Shown here one piece after another: positions 1-10,104 of a DNA stretch of 64,000 bases (positions are counted from its first letter, which is position 1; every line of letters starts with the position of its first letter). Where the stretch lies: assembly GCF_025144145.1 (NCBI RefSeq), contig NZ_CP083546.1, positions 2,062,501 to 2,126,500 on the forward strand. Reading direction: 5' to 3'. The position numbers and the translations under genes were made by a program. The stretch comes from Leisingera sp. M658 (lineage in GTDB: Bacteria; Pseudomonadota; Alphaproteobacteria; Rhodobacterales; Rhodobacteraceae). The notes under the pieces are model-generated. The model ran no database searches. It had not been told where the DNA came from and saw only the letters and a program-made list of their open reading frames with translations.

Positions 1-727
1 TCAACACCACCTGCAGCAGCTGATCCGCATCCCCCCAGGCCATCGGCAGCGAGGGATCGTAGTTTTCCGTTATGGTCATGCGGGCACCAAACCCCAGAAG
101 CGCCGACCGCCGCGCCCGGTCCAGCACATCATGCAGGTTCACCGGCTTGAAGGCCGGCCCGGTCAGGTTTCCGAACTGCTCCACCTGATCCAGAAGCTTC
201 ACGATCCGGCGGCTTTCGCTGACGATCAGGTCAGTCAGCTCCAAGTCTTCGGAACTCAGGTTCATACTCAATAGCTGGGCTGCGCCAGTGATCCCCGCCA
301 GCGGGTTCTTGATCTCATGTGCCAGCATCTCCGCCATGCCGATGGCCGAGGCAGCGGCGGATTTGGCGGAATGGGTCTGTGTCATCCGCCCGGCAAGTTC
401 GCGCGGGGTGACCATCAGCAGCATCACCCCGTCCTGCCCTTGCAAGGGCGCGATCTGCACCCCGCATTGCAGCGGCGCCCGGCTGCCCGAACCGACATCG
501 ATGTCATTCACGAACAGCGGCGTGCCCTGAACACGGGCGCGGGCAAAGGCTTCTTCAATCGGCGCGTCAATGGCCAGCGTGTCCCAAACGGGCTGCCCTG
601 CCAGCGCCTTGCGTGAGGTATTCAGAAATCCCTCAGCCGCCGCATTCACATCGGCAATCCTGTCCCGGGAATCGATCAGGAACGCGGGCACTGGCAGCGA
701 GGCCCAGAGGGCGGCACTGTCCATCAT
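1..727 (-). CDS. ntrB: Nitrogen regulation histidine kinase NtrB (3' part beyond window)
   Basis: Sensor kinase/phosphatase that would phosphorylate NtrC in response to PII proteins. The minus frame from 727 reads an N-terminal PAS-like region, then a DHp H-box (AHEIKNPLAG) with the phospho-acceptor His, and runs off the window at a DQLLQVVL segment typical of the start of the ATPase domain. ATG can be at 727 or 724 (two Met codons in tandem); the first overlaps the dusB stop. Gene order dusB-ntrB matches the nifR3-ntrB-ntrC operon known in Rhodobacter, so ntrC is expected to the left. About 240 residues are visible. Confidence 0.9.
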   Translation of the reverse strand, partial: MMDSAALWASLPVPAFLIDSRDRIADVNAAAEGFLNTSRKALAGQPVWDTLAIDAPIEEAFARARVQGTPLFVNDIDVGSGSRAPLQCGVQIAPLQGQDGVMLLMVTPRELAGRMTQTHSAKSAAASAIGMAEMLAHEIKNPLAGITGAAQLLSMNLSSEDLELTDLIVSESRRIVKLLDQVEQFGNLTGPAFKPVNLHDVLDRARRSALLGFGARMTITENYDPSLPMAWGDADQLLQVVL

Positions 728-1710
728 GCGGCGGCCTCCGGCTGTTGCACGCTCAGCGCCTCAGGCAGCAAGGCCAATACGTCCTGCGGGTTTTTCCCGG
801 TCAGCACAGCGCGGCGCATGGCTGGTCCGGATCCAGCCTCATCCATGTACCAGCCCAGATGCTTGCGGGCGACACGCACCCCCAGATCCAGCCCGTAAAA
901 CTCCAGCATCGCCTTGTAATGCTCTGAAACCATATGGATCAACGCATCACCTTCCGGCACATCCGGTGCCGGCGCACCCCATAGCTCATGGGCCACCTGA
1001 GCAAGCAGCCAGGGCTTGCCTTCGGCGCCGCGCCCGATCATCACGCCGTCAGCACCGGACAATTCCAGCGCCCGGCGTGCGGTTGCAGTGTCCAAAATGT
1101 CGCCATTGGCCAGCAGCGGCACGCTGACTGCGTCCTTCACCGTCCGGATCGCCCTCCAATCCGCCGACCCCTTGTAGAACTGGCAGCGGGTGCGGCCATG
1201 AATCGTAATCATCTGCACGCCGGCTTCGCAGGCCCGCCGCCCCACATCCGGCGCGTTCAGGCAGTTGTCGTCCCAGCCCAGCCGGGTCTTCAGTGTGACC
1301 GGCACATCGACAGCCTCCACCACCGCCTCGATCAGTTTCAGCGCGTGATCCGGCGTTTTCAGCAGGGCTGAGCCTGAATAGCCATTGGTCACCTTCTTGG
1401 CCGGGCAGCCCATGTTGATGTCGATGATCCGCGCGCCCTGCCCGGCTACGTGTTTCGCGGCCTCGGAAATCCAGTATTCATCCCGTCCGGCCAGCTGCAC
1501 TGCAGTATTTTCCACATCTGCGCTCAGCTCCGCCCGTTCGCGCACGCCGGGCTTGGCCTGTACCATCTCCTGGCTTGCCACCATCTCACTCACCATCAGC
1601 CCCGCTCCGAAAGAGCGGACCAGATCCCGGAACGGACGGTCGGTGATTCCAGCCATCGGCGCCAATGCAATCGGCGGAGACATGGAGGTGGTTCCAAGCG
1701 TGAAGGACAA
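724..1710 (-). CDS. dusB: tRNA-dihydrouridine synthase DusB
   Basis: Flavoenzyme that reduces specific uridines to dihydrouridine in tRNA. 328 aa, the normal length. Near the N-terminus is [13 protein letters not shown] (FMN-binding barrel start), then MGCPAKKV with the catalytic Cys, and TIHGRTR with FMN-phosphate contacts later. ATG at 1710 gives MSFTLG; a second Met at residue 10 is possible. It is the first gene of the operon with ntrB (stop and start overlap) and is the nifR3 gene of the Rhodobacter nitrogen-regulation operon. Confidence 0.95.
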   Translation of the reverse strand: MSFTLGTTSMSPPIALAPMAGITDRPFRDLVRSFGAGLMVSEMVASQEMVQAKPGVRERAELSADVENTAVQLAGRDEYWISEAAKHVAGQGARIIDINMGCPAKKVTNGYSGSALLKTPDHALKLIEAVVEAVDVPVTLKTRLGWDDNCLNAPDVGRRACEAGVQMITIHGRTRCQFYKGSADWRAIRTVKDAVSVPLLANGDILDTATARRALELSGADGVMIGRGAEGKPWLLAQVAHELWGAPAPDVPEGDALIHMVSEHYKAMLEFYGLDLGVRVARKHLGWYMDEAGSGPAMRRAVLTGKNPQDVLALLPEALSVQQPEAAA

Positions 1711-1891
1711 CTGCCTAATCCTTGTGCAACTGAGATGTTTTTATCCGAAGCCTTTGCTATGCAGCAATGAAACTGCGCTTTGCAAGGCACAGCAAATCAC
1801 CACTTGCCTATTTTTCAGGCACATTCCGTGGGGTGATTGCCTATCCCTGCGCCACCTCATAAACAAATGCCGAACTTATCATGAGGCCCGC
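1711..1891. promoter_or_regulatory. Divergent intergenic region dusB / ispDF
   Basis: 181 bp between divergent start codons must hold both promoters. I see no convincing operator, riboswitch or terminator in it. The open frame of ispDF continues upstream across this stretch into the dusB antisense, but that extension has no protein-like character. Confidence 0.5.
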
Positions 1892-3028
1892 ATGACCACC
1901 GCAGCCCTGATCGTCGCCGCCGGCCGCGGCACCCGTGCAGGCGGCGGCACGCCGAAACAATGGCGTCCGCTGAAAACCCGCCGGGTGATTGACTGGACCC
2001 TCGAAGCCTTTGAAAAAGCAGGCGTGGATCTCACGGTGCTTGTGCTGTCGCCCGATGACACCGCCGCTTGGGGCGAATTCTCCGGGCACCCCAGCTTGAT
2101 CCTGGCCGAGGGTGGTGCCGAACGCGCAACCTCTGTCCTGAACGGGTTGAAGGCCCTGGAGACGCATGGCGTGGAGAAAGTGCTGATCCACGACGCCGCC
2201 CGGCCCTGTGTCAGCAGTGATCTGATCCAAAGCATTCTCGATGCCTTGGACGAGATCCCTGCAGCAGCCCCGGCTCTTGCTGTGACCGACGCGCTGTGGA
2301 CTGGCGCCGAGAACACCGTCACGGGCACTCAGGACCGCAACGGCCTCTACGCCGCTCAAACCCCCCAGGGCTTCCGGTTTCAGAACATACTGGCCGCACA
2401 TCTGTCCCATCCCGGCGGCGCGGCGGATGACGTTGAGGTTGCGCGCGCCGCAGGTCTTGACGTTGCAATCATTCCGGGCGAGCCGGACAATATCAAAATC
2501 ACCCGCCCCGCGGATTTCACCAGGGCGGAACGCATTCTGGGAGCTGACATGGATATCAGGCTTGGCAATGGCTACGACGTGCACCGGTTCGGCCCCGGTG
2601 ACAGCGTGATCCTCTGCGGTGTGGAAATCCCGCATGAGAAAACCCTGCAAGGCCACTCCGACGCCGATGTCGGGATGCACGCCGTCACCGATGCGATCTA
2701 TGGCGCACTGGCGCGCGGCGACATCGGCCAGCATTTCCCGCCCTCCGATCCGCAGTGGAAGGGTGCTGCCAGCGAGATCTTCCTGCGCCATGCCGCCGAT
2801 CTGGCGCGCGAGATGGGTTTCACCCTGTCGAACGTCGATTGCACCCTGGTCTGCGAATACCCCAAAGTCGGCCCCCACGCGGCCCGCATGCGTGAAGTCA
2901 TGGCCCAAATCCTGGGTATCGAGGCTGACAGGGTTTCGATCAAAGCCACAACGTCCGAACGTCTCGGCTTTACCGGGCGCGGTGAGGGCATCGCCGCCAT
3001 CGCCACCGCTGCGCTGGTGAAGGCATGA
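1892..3028 (+). CDS. ispDF: Bifunctional IspD/IspF (MEP isoprenoid pathway)
   Basis: Fusion of 2-C-methyl-D-erythritol 4-phosphate cytidylyltransferase (IspD) and 2-C-methyl-D-erythritol 2,4-cyclodiphosphate synthase (IspF), two steps of isoprenoid precursor synthesis. 378 aa. Residues about 1-220 are IspD, with the CTP-binding [16 protein letters not shown] motif; about 221-378 are IspF, with the zinc-binding DVH of GNGYDVHRF and the GHSDADV motif. The fusion is common in alphaproteobacteria. ATG at 1892 places the IspD motif at the N-terminus. Its stop overlaps the pgpA start by 4 bp (ATGA), so the genes are translationally coupled. Confidence 0.96.
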   Translation: MTTAALIVAAGRGTRAGGGTPKQWRPLKTRRVIDWTLEAFEKAGVDLTVLVLSPDDTAAWGEFSGHPSLILAEGGAERATSVLNGLKALETHGVEKVLIHDAARPCVSSDLIQSILDALDEIPAAAPALAVTDALWTGAENTVTGTQDRNGLYAAQTPQGFRFQNILAAHLSHPGGAADDVEVARAAGLDVAIIPGEPDNIKITRPADFTRAERILGADMDIRLGNGYDVHRFGPGDSVILCGVEIPHEKTLQGHSDADVGMHAVTDAIYGALARGDIGQHFPPSDPQWKGAASEIFLRHAADLAREMGFTLSNVDCTLVCEYPKVGPHAARMREVMAQILGIEADRVSIKATTSERLGFTGRGEGIAAIATAALVKA

Positions 3029-3522
3029 CCCCAGCGCAAGCAATCGGCACCGTCTGCGGCGTTGGCTACATCCGCCCGGCCCCCGGCACCTGGGGATCGC
3101 TGGCCGCCCTGCCCTTGGCTTACGGCTTGCATCAGCTGGGCGGTTTCCCCCTGCTGGCCCTGGCGACCCTTGCCTGCATCCCGGCTGGCATCTGGGCGAC
3201 CAAGATCATGACCGCCGGCAGCGACAACCACGACCCCTCGGAAATTGTGGTGGATGAGGTCGCAGGCCAGTGGATCGCGCTTTGGGCCATCTCCTATCCG
3301 GCCTGGGCGCATGGCATTCCTATCACCGCACTTTGGCCCGGCTGGATCAGCGCGTTCCTGCTGTTCCGCCTGTTCGACATCTGGAAACCGGGCCCCGTCG
3401 GCTGGGCAGATCGCCAGGAGGGCCCGTTTGGTGTTATGATGGATGATGTCATCGCCGGCATCATGGCCGCCATCGGCGTTGCCCTGCTGGCCGGCTTCTC
3501 GCACGGGGTACTGGGATTATGA
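3025..3522 (+). CDS. pgpA: Phosphatidylglycerophosphatase A
   Basis: Membrane lipid phosphatase converting phosphatidylglycerophosphate to phosphatidylglycerol. 165 aa. It shows the family N-terminus [17 protein letters not shown], the acidic [11 protein letters not shown] motif (metal/active site) and several hydrophobic helices. It lies in an ATGA-overlap chain between ispDF and the CinA-domain gene, so the three are one operon. Confidence 0.93.
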   Translation: MTPAQAIGTVCGVGYIRPAPGTWGSLAALPLAYGLHQLGGFPLLALATLACIPAGIWATKIMTAGSDNHDPSEIVVDEVAGQWIALWAISYPAWAHGIPITALWPGWISAFLLFRLFDIWKPGPVGWADRQEGPFGVMMDDVIAGIMAAIGVALLAGFSHGVLGL

Positions 3523-3992
3523 GTGTGGATGTGGCAAAGCTGATCACCCAGGCAAAGGCGGCAGGTCTCACCATTGCCACCGCCGAAAGCTGCACCGGCG
3601 GCATGATTGCGGCGGCGCTTACGGATATTCCCGGCTCCTCCGCCGTGGTCGATCGCGGCTTTGTCACCTATTCCAACGACGCCAAGATGCAGATGCTGGG
3701 CGTAAAGACGGAAACTCTGGACGCCAAAGGGGCGGTCAGCGAGGACGTTGCGGCTGAGATGGCCGCAGGTGCGGTGACACAGGCAGGTGTTTCGCTCGCG
3801 GTCTCCGTCACTGGCATCGCCGGTCCCGGCGGATCAGAGTTCAAACCCGAGGGCCGCGTCTGTTTCGGCCTAGCCCGTGCCGGTCATCCTGCGGTCACTG
3901 AAACCGTGGACTTCGGCGCCATTGGCCGCGCCAATGTCCGAACCGCCGCCCGCGACCATGCACTGTCTTTGCTGATGCAGGCGGTTTCGTAA
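3519..3992 (+). CDS. pncC: CinA-family nicotinamide-nucleotide amidohydrolase (PncC type)
   Basis: 157 aa, only the C-terminal CinA domain, which deamidates NMN to nicotinate mononucleotide in pyridine nucleotide salvage. It contains the TAESCTGG motif near residue 20, YSNDAK, and the VTGIAGPGGS motif. No N-terminal MoaB-like/COG1058 domain is present, which is usual for stand-alone PncC. Its start overlaps the pgpA stop by 4 bp. Confidence 0.9.
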   Translation: MSVDVAKLITQAKAAGLTIATAESCTGGMIAAALTDIPGSSAVVDRGFVTYSNDAKMQMLGVKTETLDAKGAVSEDVAAEMAAGAVTQAGVSLAVSVTGIAGPGGSEFKPEGRVCFGLARAGHPAVTETVDFGAIGRANVRTAARDHALSLLMQAVS

Positions 3993-4156
3993 ACCGGGTG
4001 CATTCCGGGCAGCGCCTGCAAAAGCCTGCCCAAAAAACCGGCACTTGCAAAAAAGCCGCCGAATTGTGCGGCTTGCGAACCTCTGCCGCTTTTTTTCGCG
4101 CAGGTTTTCCGCTTTCTCCTGACCTCACCGGTTTTTCAAGGGGAAGGAACACTCGG

Positions 4157-5338
4157 ATGAACGGAGCGGATACCGCATGGATCATTGTGGCCACGGCCCT
4201 GGTCCTCTTCATGACATTGCCAGGGCTGGCCCTGTTTTATGGCGGCCTGGTACGTGCCCGCAATGTGCTCAGCGTCTTTATGCATTGCTACGCCATTGCC
4301 TGTTTGATGAGCGTTCTGTGGCTGGCATTCGGCTACACAATTGCCTTTGGCAGCAGCACCAGCGGCCTGTGGGGCGGGCTGGACAAAATTTTCCTGAACG
4401 GTGTCACCGCCGACAGCCTCTCCGGCACATTGCCCGAGGTTCTGTTTTTTGCCTTTCAGATGACATTTGCCATCATCACGCCCGCGCTGATCGTCGGCGC
4501 CTATGTGGAGCGGGTGGGCTTTGGCTTCGTCCTCGTATTCTCGGGACTTTGGATGCTTCTGTGCTATGCGCCGGTGGTGCATTGGATCTGGGGCGGCGGT
4601 TTCCTGGCCGATGGCGGTATCTTCGGCGTGACCGGCGTCAAGGACTTTGCCGGCGGCATCGTGGTGCATGAAACCGCAGGTATCGCAGCGCTGATCATCG
4701 CCTTCTACCTTGGCCCGCGTAAAAACCGCAGCATCCCGCCGCACAACCCCGGCTATGTAATGATTGGCGCTGCAATGCTGTGGGTCGGCTGGTTCGGCTT
4801 CAACGGCGGCTCGCAGCTGGCCGCTGACGGCGGGGCCGCAATGGCGCTGACCGTAACCCATCTTTCAGCCGCCACCGCCTCGCTCAGCTGGGCATTGTGG
4901 GAAAAGATCAAATACGGCAAGGCGTCGCTGGTAGGCCTGGTCACCGGTACCATTGCCGGGCTTGCCTCAATCACGCCGGCCTCCGGCTTTGTCGGCCCGG
5001 TGGAAGCGCTGATCATCGGGGCCGTTGCAGGTGTCCTGTGTCAGGAAATGGTCAATCTGGTACGCAACAAGATGCAGATCGACGACACGCTGGATGTGTT
5101 TGCCGTGCATGGCGTCGGCGGTATCTTTGGCACTATCATGATCGCCGTCTTCGGCGCCGGCACCTGGGCCGCACAGCTGGGCGGGCTGGCAATTGTCGGC
5201 GCCTTTACCGTGGTTGTGACCATCGTGCTGGTTAAAATCTCCGCTTTCATCACGTCTTTGCGCGTGGATCTTGAAAGCGAGACCAACGGCCTCGATCTTT
5301 CAGTTCATGGTGAGCGTGCGTACGACATGAACAGCTGA
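4157..5338 (+). CDS. amtB: Ammonium transporter
   Basis: Amt/Rh channel for ammonium uptake, inner membrane. 393 aa with about 11 hydrophobic helices. The pore histidines are recognisable in VVHWIWGGGFL and FAVHGVGGIFG, and the FFAFQMTFAIITPALI helix carries the Phe-gate region. ATG at 4157 is preceded by a strong purine-rich ribosome site (GGGGAAGGAA near 4140-4149). The longer open frame from 3998 begins in low-complexity non-coding sequence. No glnK is adjacent. Confidence 0.93.
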   Translation: MNGADTAWIIVATALVLFMTLPGLALFYGGLVRARNVLSVFMHCYAIACLMSVLWLAFGYTIAFGSSTSGLWGGLDKIFLNGVTADSLSGTLPEVLFFAFQMTFAIITPALIVGAYVERVGFGFVLVFSGLWMLLCYAPVVHWIWGGGFLADGGIFGVTGVKDFAGGIVVHETAGIAALIIAFYLGPRKNRSIPPHNPGYVMIGAAMLWVGWFGFNGGSQLAADGGAAMALTVTHLSAATASLSWALWEKIKYGKASLVGLVTGTIAGLASITPASGFVGPVEALIIGAVAGVLCQEMVNLVRNKMQIDDTLDVFAVHGVGGIFGTIMIAVFGAGTWAAQLGGLAIVGAFTVVVTIVLVKISAFITSLRVDLESETNGLDLSVHGERAYDMNS

Positions 5339-5390
5339 CCCCGGCTATGACGCATGCCGCCACTCACGGCAGACGGTGCAATTTCCGCAC

Positions 5391-5415
5391 CGGGCGGGTC
5401 CCTTCGGGGGCCCGT
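5391..5415. terminator. Terminator between convergent amtB and tpm
   Basis: GC-rich inverted repeat with a TTCG loop (GGGCGGGTCCC / GGGGGCCCGTC) between the two converging stop codons. It is positioned to serve both genes. No long T-run follows on the + strand. Confidence 0.6.
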
Positions 5416-5423
5416 CTTGCGTT

Positions 5424-6065
5424 CTAAACCAGCGGTTTCAGCAGCCAGGCCTGTTCCAGCGCGTTGCAGCGTTCACCGATGCGGCCGTCAGCGGCACGTT
5501 CCTCAATCAGGGTGATCGCATGCCTCTCCCGATACAATGCTTGCACGGTTTCACCCGGCACCGAAAACGGCGGGCCTTCCATCAAGGGCTGATCATAGTC
5601 AAATCCGACCAGAAACTGCTGCGCACAGCCAGTGATGCGGTTGAGTTGCACAGCATATGCCTTGCGGTCCTCAGGCTTAACCGCAACCAGCGCCGCCCGG
5701 TCGTAAACCGCATCCACTGTGCCCAGATACTCTGCCGTCAGCGCAAAGAAGTCTCCCGCAAAAAGGGTCAGACCGCCCGCCTGGAAACGTATAAGGTCCC
5801 CTTGCCGGATCACCTCAGGCTCCAGACCCTGGCGGGCAAAAACCTCCTCAACAGCGCCCTGATTGAACTCAATCCCGGATACCTGCAGCCCTTGGCCGCA
5901 CAGCCAGTCCAGGTCCAGTGCCTTACCGCAAAGCGGCACAAAAACCGACTGGCCCGCGTGCAAGCCCAGCTTTGGAAAATGCTGCTTCAGCAGGGTGTTG
6001 GGCGCGTCTTCGTGAAAGCCGATCCGGTTCTCGCGCCAGCGCGCCTGCCAAAAGTCCTGTTCCAT
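5424..6065 (-). CDS. tpm: Thiopurine S-methyltransferase family protein
   Basis: SAM-dependent methyltransferase of the bacterial TPMT family, associated with methylation of thiols, selenite or tellurite. 213 aa, family length. It starts MEQDFWQARWRENRIGFHE, which is the diagnostic N-terminus, followed by VFVPLCGKALDLDWL (SAM-binding loop). It stands alone and converges with amtB. Confidence 0.92.
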   Translation of the reverse strand: MEQDFWQARWRENRIGFHEDAPNTLLKQHFPKLGLHAGQSVFVPLCGKALDLDWLCGQGLQVSGIEFNQGAVEEVFARQGLEPEVIRQGDLIRFQAGGLTLFAGDFFALTAEYLGTVDAVYDRAALVAVKPEDRKAYAVQLNRITGCAQQFLVGFDYDQPLMEGPPFSVPGETVQALYRERHAITLIEERAADGRIGERCNALEQAWLLKPLV

Positions 6066-6160
6066 CCCGGCGCAACCCTTCCTGATTGATATTGAGACCA
6101 GCCCCGATACAACTTCAAGCCCGCCTCAAGTCAATTCAGAAATGCCGGTCAAAGTTCGTG

Positions 6161-6607
6161 TCAGTTGTACAGCTCCGCCGCCCGGCGTTCAAAAGCGCGC
6201 ACAATGCGCTGCATCGCTTCGTTGAAGACCACGCCGATGATGCCCTGCAGCACCGCGTTCTTGAATTCGAAATCAACAAAGAAAGACACATCGCAAGTGC
6301 CGTCCTCGCGCGGGGCAAAGGCCCAGTGGGACTTCATGTAGCGAAATGGGCCGTCCAGATATTCGGTATCGATCTTACGCTCACCCGGATACAGCGTCAC
6401 CCGGCTGCCAAAGCGTTCACGGAACACCTTGAAGGAGATCACCAGATCCGCCTCTAACACCTCGGCCTCGCCGATCGGTGCGCGGCTGCGGATGCGGGCG
6501 GCGGAGCACCAAGGCAGGAATTTCGGGTATTGCGCAACGTCGGCAACCAGATTGTACATCTGCTGCGCCGAATAGGGCATCTGGCGGGTTTCCGAGTGTG
6601 TGGGCAT
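6161..6607 (-). CDS. COQ10/RatA-type coenzyme-Q-binding START protein
   Basis: 148-aa polyketide-cyclase/START fold protein of the COQ10 family, which binds ubiquinone and supports respiratory function. It has the family start THSETRQMPYSAQQMYNLV, the YPKFLPWC segment after the first helix, and a C-terminal helix FNEAMQRIVRAFERRA. It is divergent from hpt and alone in its transcription unit. The specific role in this organism is inferred from family. Confidence 0.88.
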   Translation of the reverse strand: MPTHSETRQMPYSAQQMYNLVADVAQYPKFLPWCSAARIRSRAPIGEAEVLEADLVISFKVFRERFGSRVTLYPGERKIDTEYLDGPFRYMKSHWAFAPREDGTCDVSFFVDFEFKNAVLQGIIGVVFNEAMQRIVRAFERRAAELYN

Positions 6608-6681
6608 CGGCCTGCTGATTTTCTGCTACAATTGTGCCGCGTCATGTCCTATGAACGCGCGGGAAATTCAAGGGGGCAGCC

Positions 6682-7227
6682 ATGTCACAGCGTCCATATG
6701 TCATTGATGTGATGATCTCGGCCAAGGCCATTGCAGCACGGATCGAAGAGCTTTGTTCAGAAATTCATAGTGAATTCGCAGGCACCGACAAGCTGGTCGT
6801 GGTTGGCCTGTTGCGCGGCAGTTTCGTGTTCATCGCCGATCTGGTACGCGAGCTGGACCTGCCGATCGAGGTCGATTTCCTGGAGGCGTCCTCTTACGGC
6901 GACGCAATGGAAAGCAGCCGGGAAGTGCGCATTCTCAAAGACTTGCGCGGCGCCATTGAAGGGCGCGACGTGCTGGTCGTTGAAGACATCGTCGACACTG
7001 GCCACACGCTGAACCATGTCACCCACCTGCTGCAAAGCCGCAATCCGGCGCGGCTGAAATCCATTGCGCTATTGGACAAACCATCCCGCCGCGAGGTGGA
7101 TTTCCGCTCGGATTGGGTGGGGTTTGAGATCCCGGACGAATTTGTCGTGGGCTATGGGATCGACTACGCGCAACGCAACCGGAACCTGCCGCATATTGGC
7201 AAAGTGCGGTTCACGGACGAGGGCTGA
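6682..7227 (+). CDS. hpt: Hypoxanthine phosphoribosyltransferase
   Basis: Purine salvage enzyme forming IMP/GMP from PRPP. 181 aa. The PRPP-binding signature [14 protein letters not shown] is at residues about 95-108, with GLLRGSFVF upstream and [14 protein letters not shown] downstream as expected for the family. ATG at 6682 follows an AGGGGGC ribosome site. Confidence 0.95.
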   Translation: MSQRPYVIDVMISAKAIAARIEELCSEIHSEFAGTDKLVVVGLLRGSFVFIADLVRELDLPIEVDFLEASSYGDAMESSREVRILKDLRGAIEGRDVLVVEDIVDTGHTLNHVTHLLQSRNPARLKSIALLDKPSRREVDFRSDWVGFEIPDEFVVGYGIDYAQRNRNLPHIGKVRFTDEG

Positions 7228-7349
7228 TCCGCTTCCGGCCCGCCGCACCCCAAGAGTTTTGCATTCCTGCGGCCTGCAGGTTCATGGCGCCCGCATATGC
7301 AGCAAAGCCACAATCCGCAGAAAAACGCACCCGGCCAAGCTGCGCAAAG

Positions 7350-7373
7350 AAACCGGCGCCGGACCGCCGGTTT
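7350..7373 (+). terminator. Possible terminator after hpt
   Basis: Inverted repeat AAACCGGC / GCCGGTTT with an 8-nt loop. It lies 120 bp after the hpt stop and before the RcnB-like gene. No T-run follows, so this is tentative. The rest of 7228-7469 shows no coding signal. Confidence 0.35.
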
Positions 7374-7469
7374 CCGCCCGCTTTCGGCGCTTTCCGGCGC
7401 AGCGGATTTGCCTTTTCCGTCAGCCTTGATCATCTGTGAGCCCAAAGCAGTGATCACAGGAAACCCGCA

Positions 7470-7799
7470 ATGCAAAAGACCGCGATAGTGGCCGCAATTG
7501 CAGCAGCAAACCTCGCCCTTGCCCCCGCCGCGACCCTTGCCGGACCGAAAAAACAGGCGCCGGGCCACAACAACAGTGCCGCCTATCATGCGCCCGGCCA
7601 GGTGAAAAAACGCCAGGCAAGGCAAGGCCATATCCAGGGCGGCGACTGGATTTATGTAAAAGACTATGATCGCTGGGGCCTGAAACCGCCGCGCGACGGT
7701 CACCGGTACGTGCGTCAGAACGGCAAAATCTATGAGGTCGTGAAAGACACCCTTGCCATTATCGGCGCGGTTGCTGTTGTCGACGCGTTGCTGAAGTAA
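7470..7799 (+). CDS. RcnB-like small periplasmic protein
   Basis: 109 aa with an N-terminal signal peptide (MQKTAIVAAIAAANLALAPA, cleavage near ALAPAATLA-G). It then has a basic linker and the RcnB-type core WIYVKDYDRWGLKPPRDGHRY. RcnB proteins are periplasmic and linked to nickel/cobalt homeostasis in E. coli, but most homologues are uncharacterised. It ends with a hydrophobic C-terminal helix. The gene converges with the M20 hydrolase. Confidence 0.8.
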   Translation: MQKTAIVAAIAAANLALAPAATLAGPKKQAPGHNNSAAYHAPGQVKKRQARQGHIQGGDWIYVKDYDRWGLKPPRDGHRYVRQNGKIYEVVKDTLAIIGAVAVVDALLK

Positions 7800-7802
7800 C
7801 GC

Positions 7803-8945
7803 TCAGCCCAGCAGGTTTCTGACCGCCTGCAGGAGAATCCCGGCCCCGGCCGGGATCGCCGCATCCGTGAAATCGTAATCCGGATTGTGCAGCTGCGGCT
7901 GATCCGTGCCGGAGCCGAGCCAGAACATCGCCGCTTTCGCCTGTTTGCCGAACTGGCCGAAATCCTCGGACCAGCGCTGGGGCACGTCCTGCATCTGTGC
8001 CGGGCACCCCGCCGCTGCGGCAGCCGCACGCAGAACGGCAACCGCCTCGGGATGGTTGGTGCAAGCGTCAAAGACGTCATCAAATTCGATTGAAAATGTC
8101 AGCCCTTCCGCGGCGCAGGCCTGTTCCACATGCGCCGTTGCAGCAGCAATCAACTGCTCCATGCGGGCATCGGTGACGGTGCGCAGCGTGGCCCAAACCT
8201 CGCCATAGCCAGGCGCAATGCCAAAAGCGGCCTCGCCCAGCCGCGCGTGAGTCAGGGTGACCAGGGCAAACTCCGGCCCCAGTTCAGCGCCGCTGCCCAA
8301 ATCCGCCAAGCCCGGCAGCAGCTGCGCTATGGCACCGGCGGGTGACACCCCGTCCTGCGGCGCGGCAGCGTGGGAGGTCTTGCCGGCCAGCTTGATCCGC
8401 ATCCCGCGCGACGCGCAGTTGGCGGCACCGGAACACAAGGCAACCTGCCCCACCGGCAGGCCCGGCAGGTTGTGCAGCGAGAAAGCATAGTCCGGTGCAA
8501 TCTGAGCGAAAGCCGGGTCGGCAATCATCGCCGCGGCGCCCTTGCCGGTTTCCTCGGCGGGCTGGAACAGCAGCACAACCCGGCCCCGTGCAGGGCGCTG
8601 TTCTGCCAGGTCCTCTGCCAGGGCGGCAACCATCGTCATATGGCCGTCATGGCCGCAGAGATGGCCGCGGCCCTGATGGGTGGAACGGTAGGGCTGATCC
8701 GAGAGTTCTTCGATCGGCAGGCCGTCAAGCTCGCAGCGGATCAGAACGGTGGGGCCGTCGGAAATGCCGTCAAAAACCGCGGCAACCCCGTGGCCGCCCA
8801 GCCCGGTCAGCAGCTGATCCGGTTCAAAATGGCGCAGGTAATCCGCCACCATGGCGGCGGTCTTTTCCTCGGCGCCCGACACTTCGGGGATTTGATGCAG
8901 TGCATGGCGTAAGGCGCGGAGCTGCGCCAGACGCTCGGGCGTCAT
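7803..8945 (-). CDS. M20-family amidohydrolase (hippurate hydrolase-like)
   Basis: 380-aa metallopeptidase-type hydrolase. It has [16 protein letters not shown] at the N-terminus, the metal-binding [11 protein letters not shown], and [11 protein letters not shown] with the catalytic Glu. The M20D subfamily (N-acyl-amino-acid amidohydrolases, IAA-amino acid hydrolases) is the best fit; the substrate cannot be told from sequence. Its start overlaps the lipA stop by 4 bp, so it is co-transcribed with lipA. Confidence 0.9.
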   Translation of the reverse strand: MTPERLAQLRALRHALHQIPEVSGAEEKTAAMVADYLRHFEPDQLLTGLGGHGVAAVFDGISDGPTVLIRCELDGLPIEELSDQPYRSTHQGRGHLCGHDGHMTMVAALAEDLAEQRPARGRVVLLFQPAEETGKGAAAMIADPAFAQIAPDYAFSLHNLPGLPVGQVALCSGAANCASRGMRIKLAGKTSHAAAPQDGVSPAGAIAQLLPGLADLGSGAELGPEFALVTLTHARLGEAAFGIAPGYGEVWATLRTVTDARMEQLIAAATAHVEQACAAEGLTFSIEFDDVFDACTNHPEAVAVLRAAAAAAGCPAQMQDVPQRWSEDFGQFGKQAKAAMFWLGSGTDQPQLHNPDYDFTDAAIPAGAGILLQAVRNLLG

Positions 8946-9895
8946 GCAAGCCCCAGCTTTTTGTTGCGTGCTTCGCGCAGGCGGGCAAAATCATCACCGG
9001 CATGGTAGGATGAGCGCGTCAGCGGCGTTGCCGAGACCATCAGGAAGCCCTTGCCATAGGCGGCTTTCTCATAAGATTTGAATTCTTCCGGCGTCACGAA
9101 ACGGTCCACCGCGTGGTGCTTGGGCGTCGGTTGCAGATACTGGCCGATGGTCAGGAAGTCGATGTCTGCAGCGCGCATGTCGTCCATCACCTGTTTCACC
9201 GCCTGTGCATCCTCGCCCAGGCCAACCATGATGCCGGATTTGGTGAACATCGACGGGTCCAGTTCCTTGACCCGCTGCAACAGCCGCAGCGAGTGGAAAT
9301 AGCGGGCACCGGCGCGGACCTCCGGGTACAGGCCCGGCACGGTTTCCAGATTGTGGTTGAACACGTCCGGGCGGGCTTCCACGACTTTTTCCAGCACCGA
9401 GGGGTCGCATTTCAGGAAGTCAGGGGTGAGGATTTCGATGGTTGTATTCGGCGAGCGGTGGCGCACCGCCCGGATGGTCTGGGCAAAATGCTCGGCTCCG
9501 CCGTCCTCGATATCGTCGCGGTCCACCGAAGTGATGACAACGTGGTTCAGCCCCAGCTTTTGCACCGCATCCGCCACCCGGCCCGGTTCGAACACGTCCA
9601 GCGCCTCGGGCGGCTTGCCGGTCGCAATGTTGCAAAAAGAACAGGCCCGGGTGCAGACCTCGCCCATGATCATCATGGTGGCGTGGCCCTGGCTCCAGCA
9701 TTCGCCGACGTTGGGGCAGCCGGCTTCTTCGCACACCGTGGTCAGCTTGTTGTCGCGCATGATTTTATGCGTTTCCGCATAGCCCTTGCCGCCCGGCGCC
9801 TTGACCCGGATCCAGCTTGGCTTTTTGGGCTGAGCGTTGTCGGGACGATGCGCCTTTTCAGGGTGGCGCTGCTCCGGGATCTTTAGGTCTCTCAC
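8942..9895 (-). CDS. lipA: Lipoyl synthase
   Basis: Radical-SAM enzyme inserting two sulfurs into octanoyl groups to make lipoate. 317 aa when started at GTG 9895 ([14 protein letters not shown]), which has a good ribosome site (GGAAGGGAAA) and matches the usual N-terminus of Rhodobacteraceae LipA; the open frame extends 26 codons further without family-like sequence. The auxiliary cluster cysteines are in [12 protein letters not shown] and the radical-SAM cluster in CTRACSFC. Confidence 0.95.
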   Translation of the reverse strand: MRDLKIPEQRHPEKAHRPDNAQPKKPSWIRVKAPGGKGYAETHKIMRDNKLTTVCEEAGCPNVGECWSQGHATMMIMGEVCTRACSFCNIATGKPPEALDVFEPGRVADAVQKLGLNHVVITSVDRDDIEDGGAEHFAQTIRAVRHRSPNTTIEILTPDFLKCDPSVLEKVVEARPDVFNHNLETVPGLYPEVRAGARYFHSLRLLQRVKELDPSMFTKSGIMVGLGEDAQAVKQVMDDMRAADIDFLTIGQYLQPTPKHHAVDRFVTPEEFKSYEKAAYGKGFLMVSATPLTRSSYHAGDDFARLREARNKKLGLA

Positions 9896-10104
9896 GTGGG
9901 TTTCCCTTCCGGCCTTTGGCGTTCTGCGCAGGTTTAACATAGCTGAATTGGCTTGGCACGGGCATATCGTCAACCCTGCCCTGCAGCCTTATCATGGCTC
10001 AAACTTCGCAAATGCGCCGTTTTCCTTTGCCAAAGTGACGCTGGGGAACACATAATTCACGCGAAGCAAGAAGATTTCGCCGCAAATCATTCAGGGAGGG
10101 ACGC

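Noticed and set aside
1841-3043. Minus-strand frame (400 codons) opposite ispDF
   Set aside because: ispDF is unambiguous on the plus strand; the antisense lacks any motif.
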